DNA of 34,653 nt from an uncultured Eubacteriales bacterium (lineage in GTDB: Bacteria; Bacillota; Clostridia; Lachnospirales; Lachnospiraceae): the NCBI GenBank assembly GCA_900545175.1, contig UQYF01000030.1, forward strand, positions 1 through 34,653, read 5' to 3'. The translations under genes were made by a program, and so were the position numbers. Under the pieces are notes generated by a model. That model did no database searches and had not been told where the DNA came from. It saw only the letters and a program-made list of their open reading frames with translations. Positions 14,068-22,798 of this stretch are shown one piece after another; positions within the stretch are counted from its first letter, which is position 1, and every line of letters starts with the position of its first letter.

Positions 14068-15030
14068 CTATTCTTCTGATGGATTAAGCTGAAGTCCAAG
14101 TTCTTTTAACTTAGCTAATACTTCCTCTAATGACTTACGTCCGAGGTTTCTTACCTTCATCATATCATCTGAAGTCTTATTACATAATTCTTCAACTGTG
14201 TTGATACCGGCTCTCTTTAAGCAGTTATATGAACGAACTGATAACTCAAGTTCATCAATGCTCATCTCAAGAACCTTCTCCTTCTCATCGTCTTCCTTCT
14301 CTACCATGACATCAATCTTCTTGGCATTCTCGGAAAGATCAATGAATAAGCTAAGATGCTCACTGAGTACCTTTGCTGCAAGGCTTACAGCCTCATCCGG
14401 TGCAAGTGTACCATTAGTAAATACATCTAATGTAAGCTTATCATAGTCAGTAATCTGACCTACACGAGTATTCTCAACCGCTAAATTAACTCTCTCAACA
14501 GGTGTGTAGATGGAGTCAATGGCAAGTGTGCCGATTGGCTGATCCTCGCTCTTATTTTTCTCTGAGCTGACATAGCCTCTGCCCTTAGTAATTGTAAGCT
14601 CCATGAAAAGCTTGCAATCAGGACCGCCGTTAAGTGTAGCGATCTTAAGGTCAGGATTAAGTATTTCAATGTCTGAGTCAACCTGAATATCAGATGCTCT
14701 TACAACACCTTCTCTTCCATCGCATTCGATGTAAGCAATCTTAGGCTCATTCGTCTCACTGTTGTTCTTGATAGCGAGCTTCTTGATGTTCATGATAATC
14801 TCAGCAACGTCTTCCTTAACACCCGGAATCGGACTGAACTCATGTAACACGCCTTCAATCTTAACCTGGCTTACTGCAGCACCCGGTAATGAAGATAACA
14901 TAATTCTTCTAAGTGAATTACCCAGTGTTGTACCGTAGCCTCTCTCAAGTGGTTCAACGACAAATCTTCCATACTTTTTGTCTTCAGACATCTCTGCAAT
15001 TTCAATTTTTGGTATTTTAAAATCGAACAC
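14068..15030 (-). CDS. rpoA: DNA-directed RNA polymerase subunit alpha
   Basis: Alpha subunit, 320 aa, scaffolding RNA polymerase assembly. The N-terminal domain has the signature RGYGTTLGNSLRRIMLSSLP and the C-terminal domain the UP-element and activator-contact region SVRSYNCLKRAGINTVEELC and RNLGRKSLEEVLAKL. Start codon is GTG at 15028-15030 after an AAGGAGGGG site. It sits between rpsD and rplQ as in almost all bacteria. Confidence 0.98.
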   Translation of the reverse strand: MFDFKIPKIEIAEMSEDKKYGRFVVEPLERGYGTTLGNSLRRIMLSSLPGAAVSQVKIEGVLHEFSPIPGVKEDVAEIIMNIKKLAIKNNSETNEPKIAYIECDGREGVVRASDIQVDSDIEILNPDLKIATLNGGPDCKLFMELTITKGRGYVSSEKNKSEDQPIGTLAIDSIYTPVERVNLAVENTRVGQITDYDKLTLDVFTNGTLAPDEAVSLAAKVLSEHLSLFIDLSENAKKIDVMVEKEDDEKEKVLEMSIDELELSVRSYNCLKRAGINTVEELCNKTSDDMMKVRNLGRKSLEEVLAKLKELGLQLNPSEE

Positions 15031-15087
15031 TGAAAAGCCCCTCCTTTTGGGTTATATTATGTGTGAGGGCGTTATACGGCCTAATTA

Positions 15088-15681
15088 TTACTTAGAGTAT
15101 AACTCGACTATAAGCATCTCATCAACAGGAACATCAATAACCTCTCTTGTAGGAAGGTTCTTAACTGCACCCTTTAAATTCTCTGAATCAGCCTCAAGCC
15201 ACTCTGGAACTACTCTTCCAGCAGTTGCATCAAGGATATCCTTATATCTCTGAGAAGACTTGTTCTTTTCCTTGATTTCGATTGTATCGCCAGCCTTAAC
15301 TAAGTAAGATGGGATATTAACCGGCTTACCGTTTACAAGAACTTGCTTGTGATCTACGATCTGTCTAGCTTCCTTTCTTGTTCTGGCAAAACCTAATCTG
15401 AAAATGATGTTGTCAAGTCTTGACTCAAGAATAACCATGAGGTTCTCACCTGTCTGGCCATTCATCTTCTCAGCCTTCTCGAAGTAGTTACGGAAAGGCT
15501 TCTCTAATACGCCATAGATGAACTTAGCCTTCTGCTTCTCTCTGAGCTGGAGACCATACTCGCTCACCTTCTTGTTGGCTCTCTTTAACTGTCTGTTTGA
15601 TTTCTTATCTATTCCTAAATAAATTGGATCTAATCCAAGTGATCTGCATCTTTTAAGAACAGGAACTCTATTAATAGCCAT
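15088..15681 (-). CDS. rpsD: 30S ribosomal protein S4
   Basis: Primary 16S rRNA-binding protein, 197 aa. N-terminal arm KRCRSLGLDPIYLGIDKKSN lacks the four zinc cysteines, so this is the C-minus form. The S4 RNA-binding domain covers about 88-150 (LESRLDNIIFRLGFARTRKE, ARQIVDHKQVLVNGKPVNIP). In the alpha operon here, whereas in Bacillus rpsD is a separate autoregulated unit. AGGAGGTAATAAAG site before the ATG. Confidence 0.97.
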   Translation of the reverse strand: MAINRVPVLKRCRSLGLDPIYLGIDKKSNRQLKRANKKVSEYGLQLREKQKAKFIYGVLEKPFRNYFEKAEKMNGQTGENLMVILESRLDNIIFRLGFARTRKEARQIVDHKQVLVNGKPVNIPSYLVKAGDTIEIKEKNKSSQRYKDILDATAGRVVPEWLEADSENLKGAVKNLPTREVIDVPVDEMLIVELYSK

Positions 15682-15696
15682 CTTTATTACCTCCTA

Positions 15697-16089
15697 TTAG
15701 ACTCTTCTACGCTTTGGTGGACGGCATCCATTGTGTGGAACTGGTGTAACGTCCTTAATGCTGGTAACCTCAAGACCACATGCCTGAAGAGCACGAATAG
15801 CTGCCTCACGACCTGCTCCCGGTCCCTTAACCATAACGTCTACAGTCTTTAAACCGTGTACTAAAGCTGCCTTAGTAGCAGTTTCTGCTGCCATCTGAGC
15901 TGCATAAGGAGTAGATTTCTTTGAACCTCTAAATCCTAGACCACCGGCACTAGCCCATGATAAAGCGTTACCTTCTGTATCTGTAAGTGTAACGATTGTG
16001 TTGTTGAATGAAGCCTGGATATGTGCCTGTCCGCGTTCAACGTTCTTCTTAACGCGCTTTTTTGTCACTTTCTTTGTAACTTTAGCCAT
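15697..16089 (-). CDS. rpsK: 30S ribosomal protein S11
   Basis: 30S platform protein, 130 aa. Motifs AHIQASFNNTIVTLTDTEGN, GFRGSKKSTPYAAQMAAE and the C-terminal PVPHNGCRPPKRRRV are diagnostic. Sits 15 bases upstream of rpsD and 37 bases after rpsM. Confidence 0.97.
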   Translation of the reverse strand: MAKVTKKVTKKRVKKNVERGQAHIQASFNNTIVTLTDTEGNALSWASAGGLGFRGSKKSTPYAAQMAAETATKAALVHGLKTVDVMVKGPGAGREAAIRALQACGLEVTSIKDVTPVPHNGCRPPKRRRV

Positions 16090-16126
16090 TTTCTAAACTA
16101 ACCTCCCTTATGGGTTCCCTTACGGG

Positions 16127-16498
16127 TTATTTCTTCTTGTTTGCGATTGTTTTCTTAGGACCCTTGCGAGTTCTAGCGTTTGTCTTAGTCTTCTGTCCTC
16201 TAACTGGAAGACCCTTTCTGTGACGGATACCTCTGTAGCATCCAATCTCCTGTAATCTCTTAATGTTGAGAGCTATCTCTCTTCTTAAATCACCTTCAAC
16301 AGGTACTTCTAATGTCTCGATTGCCTTCTGGATTCTAGCAACCTCATCGTCTGTTAAATCCTTAACTCTTGTATCAGGGCTAACTCCTGCCTCGTTAAGA
16401 AGACGATTAGAAACAACGCGGCCGATACCGTAGATATAGGTAAGACCGATCTCAACTCGTTTTTCTCTTGGTAAATCAACACCAGCGATACGTGCCAT
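16127..16498 (-). CDS. rpsM: 30S ribosomal protein S13
   Basis: 30S head protein contacting L5 and P-site tRNA, 123 aa. MARIAGVDLPREKRVEIGLT and the helix-two-turn-helix with GCYRGIRHRKGLPVRGQKTK are standard; the C-terminal basic tail ends KKTIANKKK. TGGAGGTGTAAGAGCAC precedes the ATG. The 171-base gap to rpmJ is longer than most in the cluster and has a small hairpin CACC/GGTG, with no reading frame. Confidence 0.97.
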   Translation of the reverse strand: MARIAGVDLPREKRVEIGLTYIYGIGRVVSNRLLNEAGVSPDTRVKDLTDDEVARIQKAIETLEVPVEGDLRREIALNIKRLQEIGCYRGIRHRKGLPVRGQKTKTNARTRKGPKKTIANKKK

Positions 16499-16669
16499 GT
16501 GCTCTTACACCTCCATTGTTGTTTAACGTTAATGTTACATTGGGTATTACTTAATTTATTTTAAGTGACAAACAACACCTCCGGGTGGTTCATCACTGCA
16601 GCCGCAAAATTCCGAAAGAGGATGAAACAACGAATGCTACGCTGCGCGTGCCATTCTTATGTTGGTAAA

Positions 16670-16783
16670 TCAACCCTGCTTCTGCTTATGCTTTGGGTTC
16701 TCGCAGATTACCATAATATTTCCTTTTCTCTTGATGATCTTGCATTTCTCGCAAATAGGCTTAACTGATGATCTAACCTTCAT
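16670..16783 (-). CDS. rpmJ: 50S ribosomal protein L36 (zinc-ribbon form)
   Basis: Smallest 50S protein, 37 aa: MKVRSSVKPICEKCKIIKRK then GNIMVICENPKHKQKQG. The C-C-C-H zinc ligands (CEKC, then C and H near the end) are all present, so this is the zinc-dependent form. Start ATG 16781-16783 with a perfect AAAGGAGGATTTACC site; an upstream in-frame extension is spurious. Confidence 0.97.
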   Translation of the reverse strand: MKVRSSVKPICEKCKIIKRKGNIMVICENPKHKQKQG

Positions 16784-16943
16784 GGTAAATCCTCCTTTCC
16801 ATAAATGCACGCATAACCGTTTCGAAACGACATTCTCCACAGTCATAACTATACTACTTATATATTTATATGAAAGTCCTCTGTTGCAACTCAAAATGAA
16901 CTTCCCTATAAACTAAATAACTGAAAAAAAACGTCCGTCCTAT

Positions 16944-16973
16944 AATATATCATAGGTGTGCCATAAATTGCAA
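16944..16973 (-). promoter_or_regulatory. Candidate internal promoter upstream of rpmJ-rpsM
   Basis: Minus strand TTGCAA (16968-16973), 18-base spacer, TATATT (16944-16949), just after the infA stop. The gap to rpmJ is 204 bases, long for this cluster. A 5-bp stem CCTAT/ATAGG (16939-16943 and 16952-16956) and a run of eight T (16924-16931) follow, so a weak terminator-plus-promoter junction is possible. Confidence 0.4.
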
Positions 16974-16987
16974 GCTTTTTTTCAAAA

Positions 16988-17206
16988 TTATTTATCACGC
17001 CAGATAATTCTTCCCTTAGTCAAATCATATGGTGATAATTCTATTGTTACCTTATCACCAGGAAGAATTCTGATATAATTCATACGAAGCTTACCACTGA
17101 TGTGTGCGAGTACCTGATGGCCGTTCTCAAGCTCAACCTGGAACATCGCATTAGGAAGCTTCTCAACTACCTTACCTTCAATTTCAATTACGTCTGACTT
17201 TGACAT
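16988..17206 (-). CDS. infA: Translation initiation factor IF-1
   Basis: Binds the ribosomal A site during initiation; S1-like OB fold, 72 aa. MSKSDVIEIEGKVVEKLPNA, then HISGKLRMNYIRILPGDKVT and the end YDLTKGRIIWRDK, are classical. The start at 17206 is preferred because the GAGGAGAC site lies just before it, inside the in-frame extension that begins at 17218. Confidence 0.97.
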   Translation of the reverse strand: MSKSDVIEIEGKVVEKLPNAMFQVELENGHQVLAHISGKLRMNYIRILPGDKVTIELSPYDLTKGRIIWRDK

Positions 17207-17257
17207 GTCTCCTCGCATTCTGCCGCAGCGCGGCCATATACAACCTACAGTTCTGTT

Positions 17258-18013
17258 TTAATTAGGTAATGACAGAATTTCACATCCGTCCTTAGTTATA
17301 AGAATCGTATTCTCGTAGTGTGCTGAGAGTGAATTGTCTGCACTGACAACTGTCCAGTCATCATCTAACCACTCAACTTCCCAGGTTCCCATGTTAATCA
17401 TAGGCTCTACGGCAAGTGTCATACCGGCCTGAAGCTTCATTCCGCGAAATCTCTGTTTGAAATTAGGAACTTCCGGCTCCTCATGGAGATGTGTTCCTAT
17501 TCCATGACCGACTAAGTCTCTTACAACTCCATATCCGAATTTCTCTGCATAAGCAGCAACCGCATTCGATATCTCATGAAGATGTGCTCCATCCTTGGCA
17601 TACTTGATGCCCTCAAAAAATGACTGTCTGGTTACATCTATGAGCTGTCTCGCCTCAGGGCTTATATTTCCAACGCCATGCGTTCTAGCTGCATCAGAAT
17701 GATATCCTTTATAAATAACACCTGCATCAAGGCTTACTATATCGCCATCCTTGATGATTCTTGTCTTAGACGGAATACCATGCACGACCTCTTCATTAAC
17801 GGACACACATATAGAAGCCGGATATCCGTTATAATTAAGAAATGAAGGTGTACAGCCATAATGTCTTATCTGCTCGTATCCGTACCTGTCAACATCATAG
17901 GTACTGATTCCCGGCTTTAGAAACTTCTCAAGATCCTCATGAACCCTTCCAAGTATTCTTCCCGCCTCACGCATTAATTCTATTTCTCTGCTGGACTTAA
18001 TTGTAACTGACAT
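17258..18013 (-). CDS. map: Type I methionine aminopeptidase
   Basis: Removes the initiator methionine from nascent proteins, metal-dependent, 251 aa. Metal and catalytic residues lie in SLDAGVIYKGYHSDAARTHG (two Asp), GHGIGTHLHEEP (His) and AVEPMI (Glu), with the last Glu in HYENTILITKDG. Nine bases after adk, AAGGTG site before ATG. No N-terminal SH3-binding or zinc extension, so type Ia. Confidence 0.97.
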   Translation of the reverse strand: MSVTIKSSREIELMREAGRILGRVHEDLEKFLKPGISTYDVDRYGYEQIRHYGCTPSFLNYNGYPASICVSVNEEVVHGIPSKTRIIKDGDIVSLDAGVIYKGYHSDAARTHGVGNISPEARQLIDVTRQSFFEGIKYAKDGAHLHEISNAVAAYAEKFGYGVVRDLVGHGIGTHLHEEPEVPNFKQRFRGMKLQAGMTLAVEPMINMGTWEVEWLDDDWTVVSADNSLSAHYENTILITKDGCEILSLPN

Positions 18014-18022
18014 ATTAGCACC

Positions 18023-18664
18023 TTACCCTAAAATCTCAACAATTGCTTTAAAGACATCTTCCATATCAACAGTTCCGTCAACCTCGGCAAGCACTCCCTT
18101 GTTCTTATAGAAATCTATAAGCGGCTGTGTCTGCTCATGATATACATTAAGTCTGTTCTGAACTGTCTCAGGCTTATCATCATCTCTTAAAATAAGCTCT
18201 TTTCCACATCTGTCACATATACCCTCAACCTTTGTCGGAGCATATACTATATGATATGTTGAGCCACATGCTACACATGCTCTTCTTCCTGACATTCTGT
18301 TTACGATATTCTCATCAGGTACTTCTACATTGATTGCATAATCAATCTTCTCGCCTGCATTTGTCAGAGCCTCATCAAGAGCCTCTGCCTGAGGAATCGT
18401 TCTTGGAAATCCATCAAGCACATATCCGTTCTTACAGTCATCTGACTTGAAACGATCCATTATAAGTGAAAGAGTGAGCTCATCAGGAACTAATAGACCT
18501 TTATCCATATATTCCTTAGCTTTTTTACCAAGCTCAGTGCCATTTTTGATATTGGCTCTGAAGATATCTCCTGTAGATATGTGCGGAATATTATATTTGT
18601 CAGCTATCTTCTTAGCCTGTGTTCCTTTACCTGCACCTGGAGCACCTAACATAATGATTTTCAT
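18023..18664 (-). CDS. adk: Adenylate kinase (zinc-finger lid form)
   Basis: Interconverts ATP and AMP with two ADP; cytoplasmic, 213 aa. P-loop GAPGAGKGTQAKKIA, AMP site HISTGDIFRANI, then DGFPRTIPQAEAL. The lid at about 125-155 carries CVACGSTYH and CDRCG, the four-cysteine zinc site of Gram-positive enzymes. AAGGAGGCAG site before ATG. In the common secY-adk-map order. Confidence 0.97.
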   Translation of the reverse strand: MKIIMLGAPGAGKGTQAKKIADKYNIPHISTGDIFRANIKNGTELGKKAKEYMDKGLLVPDELTLSLIMDRFKSDDCKNGYVLDGFPRTIPQAEALDEALTNAGEKIDYAINVEVPDENIVNRMSGRRACVACGSTYHIVYAPTKVEGICDRCGKELILRDDDKPETVQNRLNVYHEQTQPLIDFYKNKGVLAEVDGTVDMEDVFKAIVEILG

Positions 18665-18697
18665 TAGAACTGCCTCCTTAAACTGTTAAACACAAAT

Positions 18698-18750
18698 CAA
18701 CCTGACAGCTTCAGTGCCGGCGTACCGACTTACATCCAGCCATCAGGTTG
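18698..18750 (-). promoter_or_regulatory. Hairpin in the secY-adk gap
   Basis: CAACCTGA (18743-18750 as RNA) pairs perfectly with TCAGGTTG (18698-18705), enclosing 37 bases that hold a further 5-bp stem, GCTGG/CCGGC, including one G-U pair. It begins about 15 bases after the secY stop. There is no U-tract, so it is not a plain terminator; it may be an attenuator, a processing site or a protein-binding element. Confidence 0.4.
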
Positions 18751-18764
18751 AGTAAGAATCTGAT

Positions 18765-20084
18765 TTAGAAGATTCTCGATGGCTTTCTTACAACCATCAA
18801 TGCTTCTATCTGTCTTATTGTCTCAAGTACAACGCCTACGATAATGATGATGGATGTTCCACCAAATGACACGTCTGCATTAAATACACCTGAGAAGAAA
18901 ATAGGAATAACAGATATTATTGTAAGTCCTACTGCACCGATGAAGATGATGTAATTAAGTATTCTTGTAAGATACTCAGCAGTCGGCTTACCCGGTGTTA
19001 TACCACCCACAGTAGCGCCGCTCTTCTGAAGATTACGTGCAACTTCATATGGATTAAATGTTATTGATGTATAAAAATATGCAAAGAAAATAATCAATGC
19101 AATATATACAACCAAACCAATTGAATATATCGGTGCATTCGGATTACACCAATTGCTCTGTGATAAACCTCTTAAAATTTTTCCTCCAAACGATGCATAA
19201 TTCACATTGAAGAAGGAAGCAATAACTACAGGGAAAGACATTAATGACTGTGCAAAAATGACAGGGATAACGCCTGCTGTATTAACCTTAAGAGGAATGG
19301 CGGTCTTCTGTCCACCGGAGCGGGTATTACCACTTATCTTCTGTGAATACTGAACAGGAATGTTCTTAGTACCGGCATTAAGATATACGATAAATGCTAC
19401 CATTCCGATAATTACAGCTGCAATAATCACAATCGCAATAACTGCCTTGAGTACTGACTTGCCCTGGATAAACTGCTGATAGAGTGTAACAAAATCCTCC
19501 GGGATTCTTGAGATAATACTAATAACGAGGATTATGGAAATACCATTTCCAACACCCTTATCTGTGATTCTCTCGCCAAGCCACATAAGGAATGCTGAAC
19601 CGGCTGTAAGTGTCACCACCATAACCAGTCCCTCTAAAAACATCTCGAAGCCGCTCATGGAGGCATAGCCGTTAAAAAGACCACGTCCACCAAATCCGAC
19701 TGCCATCGCAATACTCTCGATTAAAGCAAGAGCTACAGTTACATAACGTGTATACTCTGCAATCTTCTTTCTTCCATCTTCGCCTTCCTTCTGCATTTCC
19801 TCTAGTCTTGGAATTGCAATAGTGAGAAGCTGCATGATAATGGAAGATGTAATATATGGTGTGATACTAAGTGCAAATACGGACATCGTAAGGAACGAAC
19901 CACCCGTAACAGCATTAAAGAAATCAAAACCATCGCCACTCATAAGTGTATTAAAATAGGAAGTATCCACTCCCGGTATAGGGAGCAGACTTCCAAATCG
20001 TACTACGAGAAGCATCAAAAATGTAAAGAGAATTCTCATACGAATCTCTTTGACCTTCATTGCGTTGGCCAATGTCTTAAACAT
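18765..20084 (-). CDS. secY: Protein translocase subunit SecY
   Basis: Channel subunit of the Sec translocon, 439 aa, about ten membrane segments. Visible family motifs include the plug region near GGSFLTMSVFALSITPYITS, PVQYSQKISGNTRSGGQKTA in the cytoplasmic loop, and NLQKSGATVGGITPGKPTAE. Its ATG overlaps the rplO stop by one base (TAATG), implying coupled translation. Confidence 0.98.
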   Translation of the reverse strand: MFKTLANAMKVKEIRMRILFTFLMLLVVRFGSLLPIPGVDTSYFNTLMSGDGFDFFNAVTGGSFLTMSVFALSITPYITSSIIMQLLTIAIPRLEEMQKEGEDGRKKIAEYTRYVTVALALIESIAMAVGFGGRGLFNGYASMSGFEMFLEGLVMVVTLTAGSAFLMWLGERITDKGVGNGISIILVISIISRIPEDFVTLYQQFIQGKSVLKAVIAIVIIAAVIIGMVAFIVYLNAGTKNIPVQYSQKISGNTRSGGQKTAIPLKVNTAGVIPVIFAQSLMSFPVVIASFFNVNYASFGGKILRGLSQSNWCNPNAPIYSIGLVVYIALIIFFAYFYTSITFNPYEVARNLQKSGATVGGITPGKPTAEYLTRILNYIIFIGAVGLTIISVIPIFFSGVFNADVSFGGTSIIIIVGVVLETIRQIEALMVVRKPSRIF

Positions 20085-20524
20085 TAGATCACCTCGCAGG
20101 TTCCACCAAGTGCCTCAATCTTAGCCTTTGCGCCTTCGCTGAAAGCATTAGCCTTAACATTGAGCTTCTTAGTTAATTCTCCATTTCCAAGGATTTTAAC
20201 GCCATCCTTAGGATTTCTTACGATACCTGTCTCGATTAATGTCTCAACAGTTACCTCAGCACCGTTCTCAAAACGCTCAAGAGCGCTTACGTTGATGCCA
20301 ACGATCTCAAGAGTATTTCTGTTAGTGAAACCTCTCTTAGGTAATCTTCTATATAATGGCATCTGACCACCTTCGAAACCAGGTCTTGGAGCTCCTGAAC
20401 GAGCCTTCTGACCCTTGTGTCCGTAACCGGCTGTCTTGCCATTTCCTGAACCGTGACCACGGCCTTTTCTGAAGCTATCAGTCTTAGAGCCCATAGCCGG
20501 CTGTAATGTTGATAAGTTCATCAT
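20084..20524 (-). CDS. rplO: 50S ribosomal protein L15
   Basis: 50S protein of about 146 aa. The Gly-rich region GRGHGSGNGKTAGYGHKGQK and GFEGGQMPLYRRLPKRGF are diagnostic. Two ATG codons in a row (20522-20524 and 20519-20521) follow an AGGAGGTGCT site; either could be used, the second giving better spacing and the usual MNLSTLQPA start. Confidence 0.96.
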   Translation of the reverse strand: MMNLSTLQPAMGSKTDSFRKGRGHGSGNGKTAGYGHKGQKARSGAPRPGFEGGQMPLYRRLPKRGFTNRNTLEIVGINVSALERFENGAEVTVETLIETGIVRNPKDGVKILGNGELTKKLNVKANAFSEGAKAKIEALGGTCEVI

Positions 20525-20545
20525 AGCACCTCCTATCTAAAATAA

Positions 20546-20728
20546 TTAGATTTCTTCTACCTTTACTAAATGTCTAACCTGGTTAAGCATTCCTCTGACA
20601 GCTGCGTTGTCAGGTAACTCCTTAACCTTGTGCATCTTGCTAAGACCAAGTGCCTCTACAGTCTTAACATGCTTTGGAACAGCACCGATTGTAGACTTTA
20701 CTAATTCTACTCTTAACATATTTGCCAT
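20546..20728 (-). CDS. rpmD: 50S ribosomal protein L30
   Basis: 60 aa, bacterial-type short L30: MANMLRVELVKSTIGAVPKH then KTVEALGLSKMHKVKELPDN. GGAGGATATTAAA site. Fits between rpsE and rplO as usual. Confidence 0.97.
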   Translation of the reverse strand: MANMLRVELVKSTIGAVPKHVKTVEALGLSKMHKVKELPDNAAVRGMLNQVRHLVKVEEI

Positions 20729-20742
20729 TTTAATATCCTCCC

Positions 20743-21252
20743 TTACTTGTAGAGCTCTTCAACGGACTTACCGCGAAGTCTTGCTACTTCTTCCGGAGTC
20801 TTTAACTGGCTTAAACCGGTAATAGTTGCAAGAACTACATTCTGCTTATTGTTTGAGCCAAGGGACTTTGTACGGATGTTCTTAATACCAGCCATCTCAA
20901 GAACGACACGGGCAGGACCACCGGCGATAACACCAGTACCTTCCGGAGCCTTCTTTAATAATACAGATGCACTTCCGAACTTTCCGATATAGTCATGTGG
21001 AATACTGTCATTGTTATCAATAGGAACAGTAACCATCTGCTTCATAGCAGCTTCCTTACCCTTACGGATTGCCTCAGGAATTTCGATTGACTTACCGATA
21101 CCGGCACCAACATGTCCCTGGCCATCACCTACAACAACTAAAGCTGAAAATCTGAAGTTACGTCCACCCTTTACAACCTTAGTTACACGCTTGATATCTA
21201 CTACTTTCTCATTTAACTCTAACTGAGAAGCATCAACGATTGTATGTCTCAT
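20743..21252 (-). CDS. rpsE: 30S ribosomal protein S5
   Basis: 30S protein important for decoding fidelity, 169 aa. S5 double-stranded RNA-binding region VKGGRNFRFSALVVVGDGQG and HVGAGIGKSIEIPEAIRKG are clear, followed by GTGVIAGGPARVVLEMAGI. Start chosen at 21252 (MRHTIVDASQLELNEKVVDI) because the AAGGAGAAACAC site precedes it; the upstream extension to 21279 would overlap rplR. Confidence 0.96.
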   Translation of the reverse strand: MRHTIVDASQLELNEKVVDIKRVTKVVKGGRNFRFSALVVVGDGQGHVGAGIGKSIEIPEAIRKGKEAAMKQMVTVPIDNNDSIPHDYIGKFGSASVLLKKAPEGTGVIAGGPARVVLEMAGIKNIRTKSLGSNNKQNVVLATITGLSQLKTPEEVARLRGKSVEELYK

Positions 21253-21268
21253 GTGTTTCTCCTTCCGC

Positions 21269-21637
21269 CTAGAACTCAAGGCCAGCTTCTCTAGCTGCCT
21301 CTGCTAATGCCTTAATTTTTCCCTGATATATGAAACCGCCTCTGTCGAATACTACAGTTGTGATTCCCTTCTCGATAGCTCTCTTAGCGATAACAGTGCC
21401 AAGGTAGCTTGCTGCTGCAACATCATTCGTGTGCTCAAGCTCTGCCTTAACTGCCTTCTCTACTGTAGAAGCTGCTACAAGAGTATTTCCAACTGTATCA
21501 TCAATAATCTGAGCGTACATATGATCATTACTTCTGAATACAGCTAAACGTGGTCTTTCTGCTGTTCCGTTAAAACGGTTACGAAGTCTTCTGTGCTTAT
21601 TCTGACGAATCTCTGCTCTTGATTCTTTACTAACCAT
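21269..21637 (-). CDS. rplR: 50S ribosomal protein L18
   Basis: 5S rRNA-binding protein, 122 aa. RRLRNRFNGTAERPRLAVFR and HMYAQIIDDTVGNTLVAAST match L18, ending FDRGGFIYQGKIKALAEAAR. 19 bases downstream of rplF; 16 bases upstream of the rpsE start. Confidence 0.97.
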   Translation of the reverse strand: MVSKESRAEIRQNKHRRLRNRFNGTAERPRLAVFRSNDHMYAQIIDDTVGNTLVAASTVEKAVKAELEHTNDVAAASYLGTVIAKRAIEKGITTVVFDRGGFIYQGKIKALAEAAREAGLEF

Positions 21638-21656
21638 CTTTGTCTCACTCCTTTAA

Positions 21657-22202
21657 TTATTTCTTACCAGTCTTACCAACCTTACGTCTGATAACCTCAT
21701 CAGCGTACTTAATACCCTTGCCCTTGTATGGTTCTGGGCTTCTCTTAGCTCTGATTTCAGCAGCGTACTGGCCAACTTTTTCTTTATCTATACCCTTAAC
21801 AGTAATCTTGTTTGTTGCTGTATCAACAACAGACTCAAGACCTTCTGGATCAACCATCTCAACAGGATGTGAATATCCCAATGATAATACTAAAGTCTTT
21901 CCATTCTTCTGTGCCTTGTAACCAACACCGTTGATTTCAAGCACCTTCTCATAACCGTTAGTAACACCTGTTACCATGTTAGCGATGAGTGTTCTTGTTA
22001 AGCCATGTAATGACTTCATCTTCTTTAAATCGTTAGGTCTGGAAACTACAACCTCAGCTCCCTCAACCTTGATTTCCATCTCCGCAGGTAATACTCTCTC
22101 AAGAGTTCCCTTTGGTCCTTTAACAGTCACTTTATTATTTTCTGCTACCTCAACTGTAACGCCAGCAGGGATAGCGATAGGCATTCTTCCGATACGTGAC
22201 AT
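21657..22202 (-). CDS. rplF: 50S ribosomal protein L6
   Basis: 181 aa, two-domain protein near the factor-binding site. MSRIGRMPIAIPAGVTVEVA, then HGLTRTLIANMVTGVTNGYE, and the C-terminal signature RSPEPYKGKGIKYADEVIRR are all present. TAAGGAGGTGCAGGC precedes the ATG. Unusually, a 162-base structured gap separates it from rpsH. Confidence 0.97.
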   Translation of the reverse strand: MSRIGRMPIAIPAGVTVEVAENNKVTVKGPKGTLERVLPAEMEIKVEGAEVVVSRPNDLKKMKSLHGLTRTLIANMVTGVTNGYEKVLEINGVGYKAQKNGKTLVLSLGYSHPVEMVDPEGLESVVDTATNKITVKGIDKEKVGQYAAEIRAKRSPEPYKGKGIKYADEVIRRKVGKTGKK

Positions 22203-22364
22203 GCCTGCACCTCCTTAAATTATTGAGTTTATCCTCAATGCAAATATTACAATACTTGCATAGCACAAGCCCATTTCGGGGCAAATAAATTATGTGATGC
22301 ATACGGCAATAATTTTACATTGCCGTACACTAATTCATCCTCAGCCGTATAACGACATAAAATA
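22203..22364 (-). promoter_or_regulatory. rpsH-rplF gap with a row of four hairpins
   Basis: No reading frame. In order along the RNA: ACGGCAAT/ATTGCCGT (22303-22326, perfect 8 bp, 8-base loop); GCCC/GGGC (22269-22282); GCAAGTATTGTAATATTTGC (22240-22259, imperfect); ATTGAG/CTCAAT (22222-22239, perfect 6 bp), the last ending about 7 bases before the rplF ribosome site. None has a U-tract. Such a series suggests folding that sets rplF translation or a protein-binding site. Most other joints in this cluster are under 50 bases. Confidence 0.5.
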
Positions 22365-22763
22365 TTACCAAACAAAAGCGAGTACTTCGCCACCAACATT
22401 AAGCTTTCTAGCTTCCTTGTCAGTCATAACACCCTGATTTGTAGAGATAATAGCGATTCCTAAACCACCAAGTACTCTTGGAAGCTCATCCTTGCCTGCG
22501 TATACACGAAGACCTGGCTTAGAAATTCTCTTAAGACCGGAAATAATCTTCTCGTTCTTATCTTTACCATATTTTAATGTAATACGAATATTCTTAGCAG
22601 CAGTACCATCCTCAACGAGGTCATACTTAGCAACATATCCCTCTTTTACAAGGATATCAGCGATAGCTAACTTCATCTTAGAAGCCGGCACATCAACTGT
22701 GTCATGCTTTGATGTATTCGCATTACGAATTCTTGTAAGCATATCTGCAATTGGATCTGTCAT
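22365..22763 (-). CDS. rpsH: 30S ribosomal protein S8
   Basis: Central-domain 16S rRNA binder, 132 aa. MTDPIADMLTRIRNANTSKH at the start and GGLGIAIISTNQGVMTDKEA near the end are typical. In E. coli S8 represses the spc operon by binding its mRNA; here the gap just after its stop is the most structured in the cluster. Confidence 0.97.
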   Translation of the reverse strand: MTDPIADMLTRIRNANTSKHDTVDVPASKMKLAIADILVKEGYVAKYDLVEDGTAAKNIRITLKYGKDKNEKIISGLKRISKPGLRVYAGKDELPRVLGGLGIAIISTNQGVMTDKEARKLNVGGEVLAFVW

Positions 22764-22798
22764 TTGATTATCCTCCTATTTAATATAACGAAAGCGGC

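Noticed and set aside
16923..16956. Terminator after infA
   Set aside because: The 5-bp stem is separated from the T run by about 8 bases and would cut the cluster before rpmJ; recorded only as part of the possible promoter region.
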